NCBI GenBank assembly: GCA_949318235.1
Contig: CASGGR010000034.1
Coordinates: 1,131,501-1,195,500 of the forward strand
Source: Ecdyonurus torrentis
Taxonomy: Eukaryota; Arthropoda; Insecta; Ephemeroptera; Heptageniidae
DNA length: 64,000 bases
Direction of reading: 5' to 3'
The stretch's first letter is position 1. Each line of letters begins with the position of its first letter. Below the pieces are notes generated by a model that was not told where the DNA came from, did not search any database, and was given only the letters and a program-made list of their open reading frames with translations. Shown here piece after piece: positions 62,391-64,000 of this stretch. Both the position numbers and the translations under genes were made by a program.

Positions 62391-63975
62391 AGAATCTCAG
62401 TGCTTTCTCCTCGTACTTTTCAGACTGTGAATACGATTTTTGATGATATCTTTGAAACTAATAAAGCTACAGGCTTGCGGTTTGAACTAAAATGTAGGAC
62501 TAACAGACTTGCAAAGCAAAGGTTATTACACCTTAATCGCTCCAATGCAAACTTTTGAAGTTATAGAGAATCTCAGTGCTTTCTCATCGTACTTTTTAGA
62601 CTGTGAATACGATTTTTGATGATATCTCCGAAACTAATAAAGCTACAGGCTTGCGGTTTGAACTAAAATGTAGGACTAACAGACATGCAAAGAAAAGGTT
62701 TTTACACCTTAATCGCACCAATGCAAACTTTCGCAGCTATAGAGAATCTCAGTGCTTTTTCATCGTACTTTTCAGACTGTGAATACGATTTTTAATGATA
62801 TTTCCGAAACTAATAAAGCTACAGGCTTGCGGATTGAACTGAAATGTAGGACTAACACACATGCAAAGAAAAGGTTATTACACCATAATCGCTCCATTGC
62901 AAACTTGCGCAGTTATAGAGAATCTCAGTGCTTTCTCATCGTACTTTTCGGACTGTAAATACAAATTTTGATGATATCTCCGAAACTAATAAAGCTACAG
63001 GCTTGAGGTTTAAACTAAAATGTAGGACTAACAGACTTGCAAAGAAAAGGTTATTACAGCTTAATCGCTCCAATGCAAACTTTCGCAGTTATAGAGAATC
63101 TCAGTGCTTTCTTATCGTACTTTTCGGACTGTGAATACAAATTTTGATGATATCTCCAAAACTAATAAAGCTACAGGATTGAGGTTTAAACTAAAATTTA
63201 GGACTAACAGACTTGCAAAGAAAAGGTTATTACACATTAATCGAACCAATGCAAACTTTCGCAGCTATAGAGAATCTCAGTGCTTTTTCATCGTACTTTT
63301 CAGACTGTGAATACGATTTTTAATGATATCTCCGAAACTAATAAAGCTACAGGCTTGCGGATTGAACTGAAATGTAGGACTAACACACATGCAAAGAAAA
63401 GGTTATTACACCATAATCGCTCCACTGCAAACTTGCGCAGTTATAGAGAATCTCAGTGCTTTCTCATCGTACTTTTCGGACTGTAAATACAAATTTTGAT
63501 GATATCTCCGAAACTAATAAATCTACAGGCTTAAGGTTTAAACTAAAATGTAGGACTAACAGACTTGCAAAGAAAAGGTTATTACACCTTAATCGCACCA
63601 ATGGAAACTTTTCGCAGTTATAGAGAATCTCAGTGCTTTCTCATCGTACTTTTCAGACTGTGAATACGATTTTTGACGATATCTCCGAAACAAATAAAGC
63701 TACAGGCTGGCGGTTTGAACTAAAATGTAGGACTTACAGACTTGCAAAGATAATGTTATTACACCTTAATCGCTCCAATGCAAATTTTCGCAGTTATAGA
63801 GAATCTCAGTGCTTTCTCATTGTACTTTTTAGACTTTGAATAAGATTTTTGATGATATCTCTAAAACTAATAAAGCTACAGGCTTGCAGTTTGAACTAAA
63901 ATGTAGGACTAACAGACTTGCAAAGAAAAGTTTATTACACCTTAATCGCTCGAATGCAAACTTGCGCAGTTATAG
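62391..63975 (+). repeat. I-(J/A)-B-(C/F')-A-B-C-D-E, copy of 58869 onward (offset 3522 bp)
   Basis: 1585 bp, nine monomers, with a 177-bp C at 63447. T at 60000/63522 ('aataaatctacagg' in C) is shared with the upstream copy. Private changes include 'aacttttgaag' in I, 'gatatttccg' in B (EcoRV lost), and 'aaaatttagg' in A. Confidence 0.85.
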
Positions 63976-64000
63976 GGAATCTCAGTGCTTTCTAATCGTA
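63976..64000 (+). repeat. Partial class F monomer at the right edge
   Basis: The last 25 bp ('gctttctaatcgta' after the start motif) are the beginning of an F or F' monomer. The array runs on past the right edge. Confidence 0.85.

Larger units (their letters stand above)
1..64000. repeat. 176-bp satellite DNA array with higher-order structure, filling the window
   Basis: The same unit of about 176 bp recurs head to tail from the first base to the last, with no inversion, spacer or inserted element. Using 'agaatctcag' as monomer start, there are 363 complete monomers between 71 and 63975. Cumulative drift from the 176-bp grid is +17 bp, explained by nineteen 177-bp and two 175-bp monomers. 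Landmarks in each monomer are the start motif, 'ctgtgaatac' near position 35, an EcoRV site (GATATC) near 55, 'aataaagctac' near 70, 'aaaatgtagg' near 100, 'ttgcaaag' near 120 and 'tttcgcag' near 163. Unit length, AT-richness and HOR organisation are typical of eukaryotic centromeric or pericentromeric satellites. That location is inferred, and the family is not one I recognise. No functional element is asserted inside the array. Confidence 0.97.

Noticed and set aside
80..63839. Dozens of 68-residue plus-strand open frames, one per monomer
   Set aside because: They start at GTG in the monomer and end in the next copy. The 176-bp period is not a multiple of three, so the frame shifts every repeat. 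Neighbouring frames overlap, substitutions ignore codon positions, and no start context or domain is visible. They are by-products of the repeat.
1..64000. CENP-B box in the monomer
   Set aside because: TTCG occurs in 'tttcgcag' and on the other strand of 'ccgaaac', but the required A and the CGGG half are missing, and neither CGGG nor CCCG occurs in the consensus-like monomer.
1..64000. CRISPR array
   Set aside because: The repeat unit is 176 bp with no unique spacers, far from the short repeat-spacer pattern, and there are no cas-like genes.
1..64000. rDNA spacer, tRNA cluster or telomeric repeat
   Set aside because: No rRNA or tRNA sequence and no short telomere-type repeats are seen. 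Every stretch fits the 176-bp monomer.
1..64000. Polyadenylation signals (AATAAA in nearly every monomer)
   Set aside because: The hexamer is present in 'aataaagctac', but it is a fixed part of an AT-rich repeat with no transcript evidence, so calling it regulatory is not supported.
1..64000. Assignment to a named satellite family or species
   Set aside because: Unit length alone fits many plant and animal centromere satellites. I recognise no diagnostic sequence and cannot search a database.

Overview
The whole window is one uninterrupted tandem satellite DNA array. I find no protein-coding gene, RNA gene, transposon or unique spacer in any of the 64,000 bases. The unit is a 176-bp monomer, about 37% GC counted on the consensus-like copy at 3943-4118. 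Hand phasing on the 'agaatctcag' motif gives 363 complete monomers from 71 to 63975, plus a 70-bp partial at the left edge and a 25-bp partial at the right edge. Of these, 342 are 176 bp, 19 are 177 bp and 2 are 175 bp. All lie in the same orientation. An array of this size and unit length points to a eukaryotic centromeric or pericentromeric satellite (inference). I do not recognise the family and cannot name the organism.

The monomers fall into about 14 classes, which I letter A-J and K-N. The classes differ by only about 5-10% and recur in a fixed order, so the array has a higher-order repeat (HOR). The basic HOR is a 10-mer of 1760 bp, A-B-C-D-E-F-G-H-I-J, seen intact at 71-1830, 1831-3590, 6758-8517 and 21893-23652. 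Variant HORs of 8 to 23 monomers arise by deleting, duplicating or swapping whole monomers while the 176-bp register is kept. Primes mark linked sub-haplotypes: F'/G'/H'/I' against F/G/H/I.

Layout. (1) 1-10.8 kb: 10-mer HORs that alternate between an A-B-C head and a K-L-M head. (2) 10.8-19.1 kb: HORs headed A-N-L-M; 14.6-19.1 kb carries the most private point changes and looks least homogenised. (3) 19.1-25.4 kb: canonical A-J HORs containing a recent 2112-bp tandem duplication. (4) 25.4-35.4 kb: long composite HORs built from B-C-D-E-F' modules, where 177-bp C monomers first appear. (5) 35.45-41.8 kb: three near-identical 2113-bp 12-mers, the most homogenised stretch. (6) 41.8-64 kb: a mosaic of earlier blocks, with copies offset by 14,791, 10,389, 12,150 and 3,522 bp, in which the N-L-M-K' modules return.

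No genes work together here. The content is the repeat architecture and its history of unequal exchange, conversion and segmental duplication. The many 62-68-residue open frames are artefacts of a repeated 176-bp unit and are not annotated as genes.
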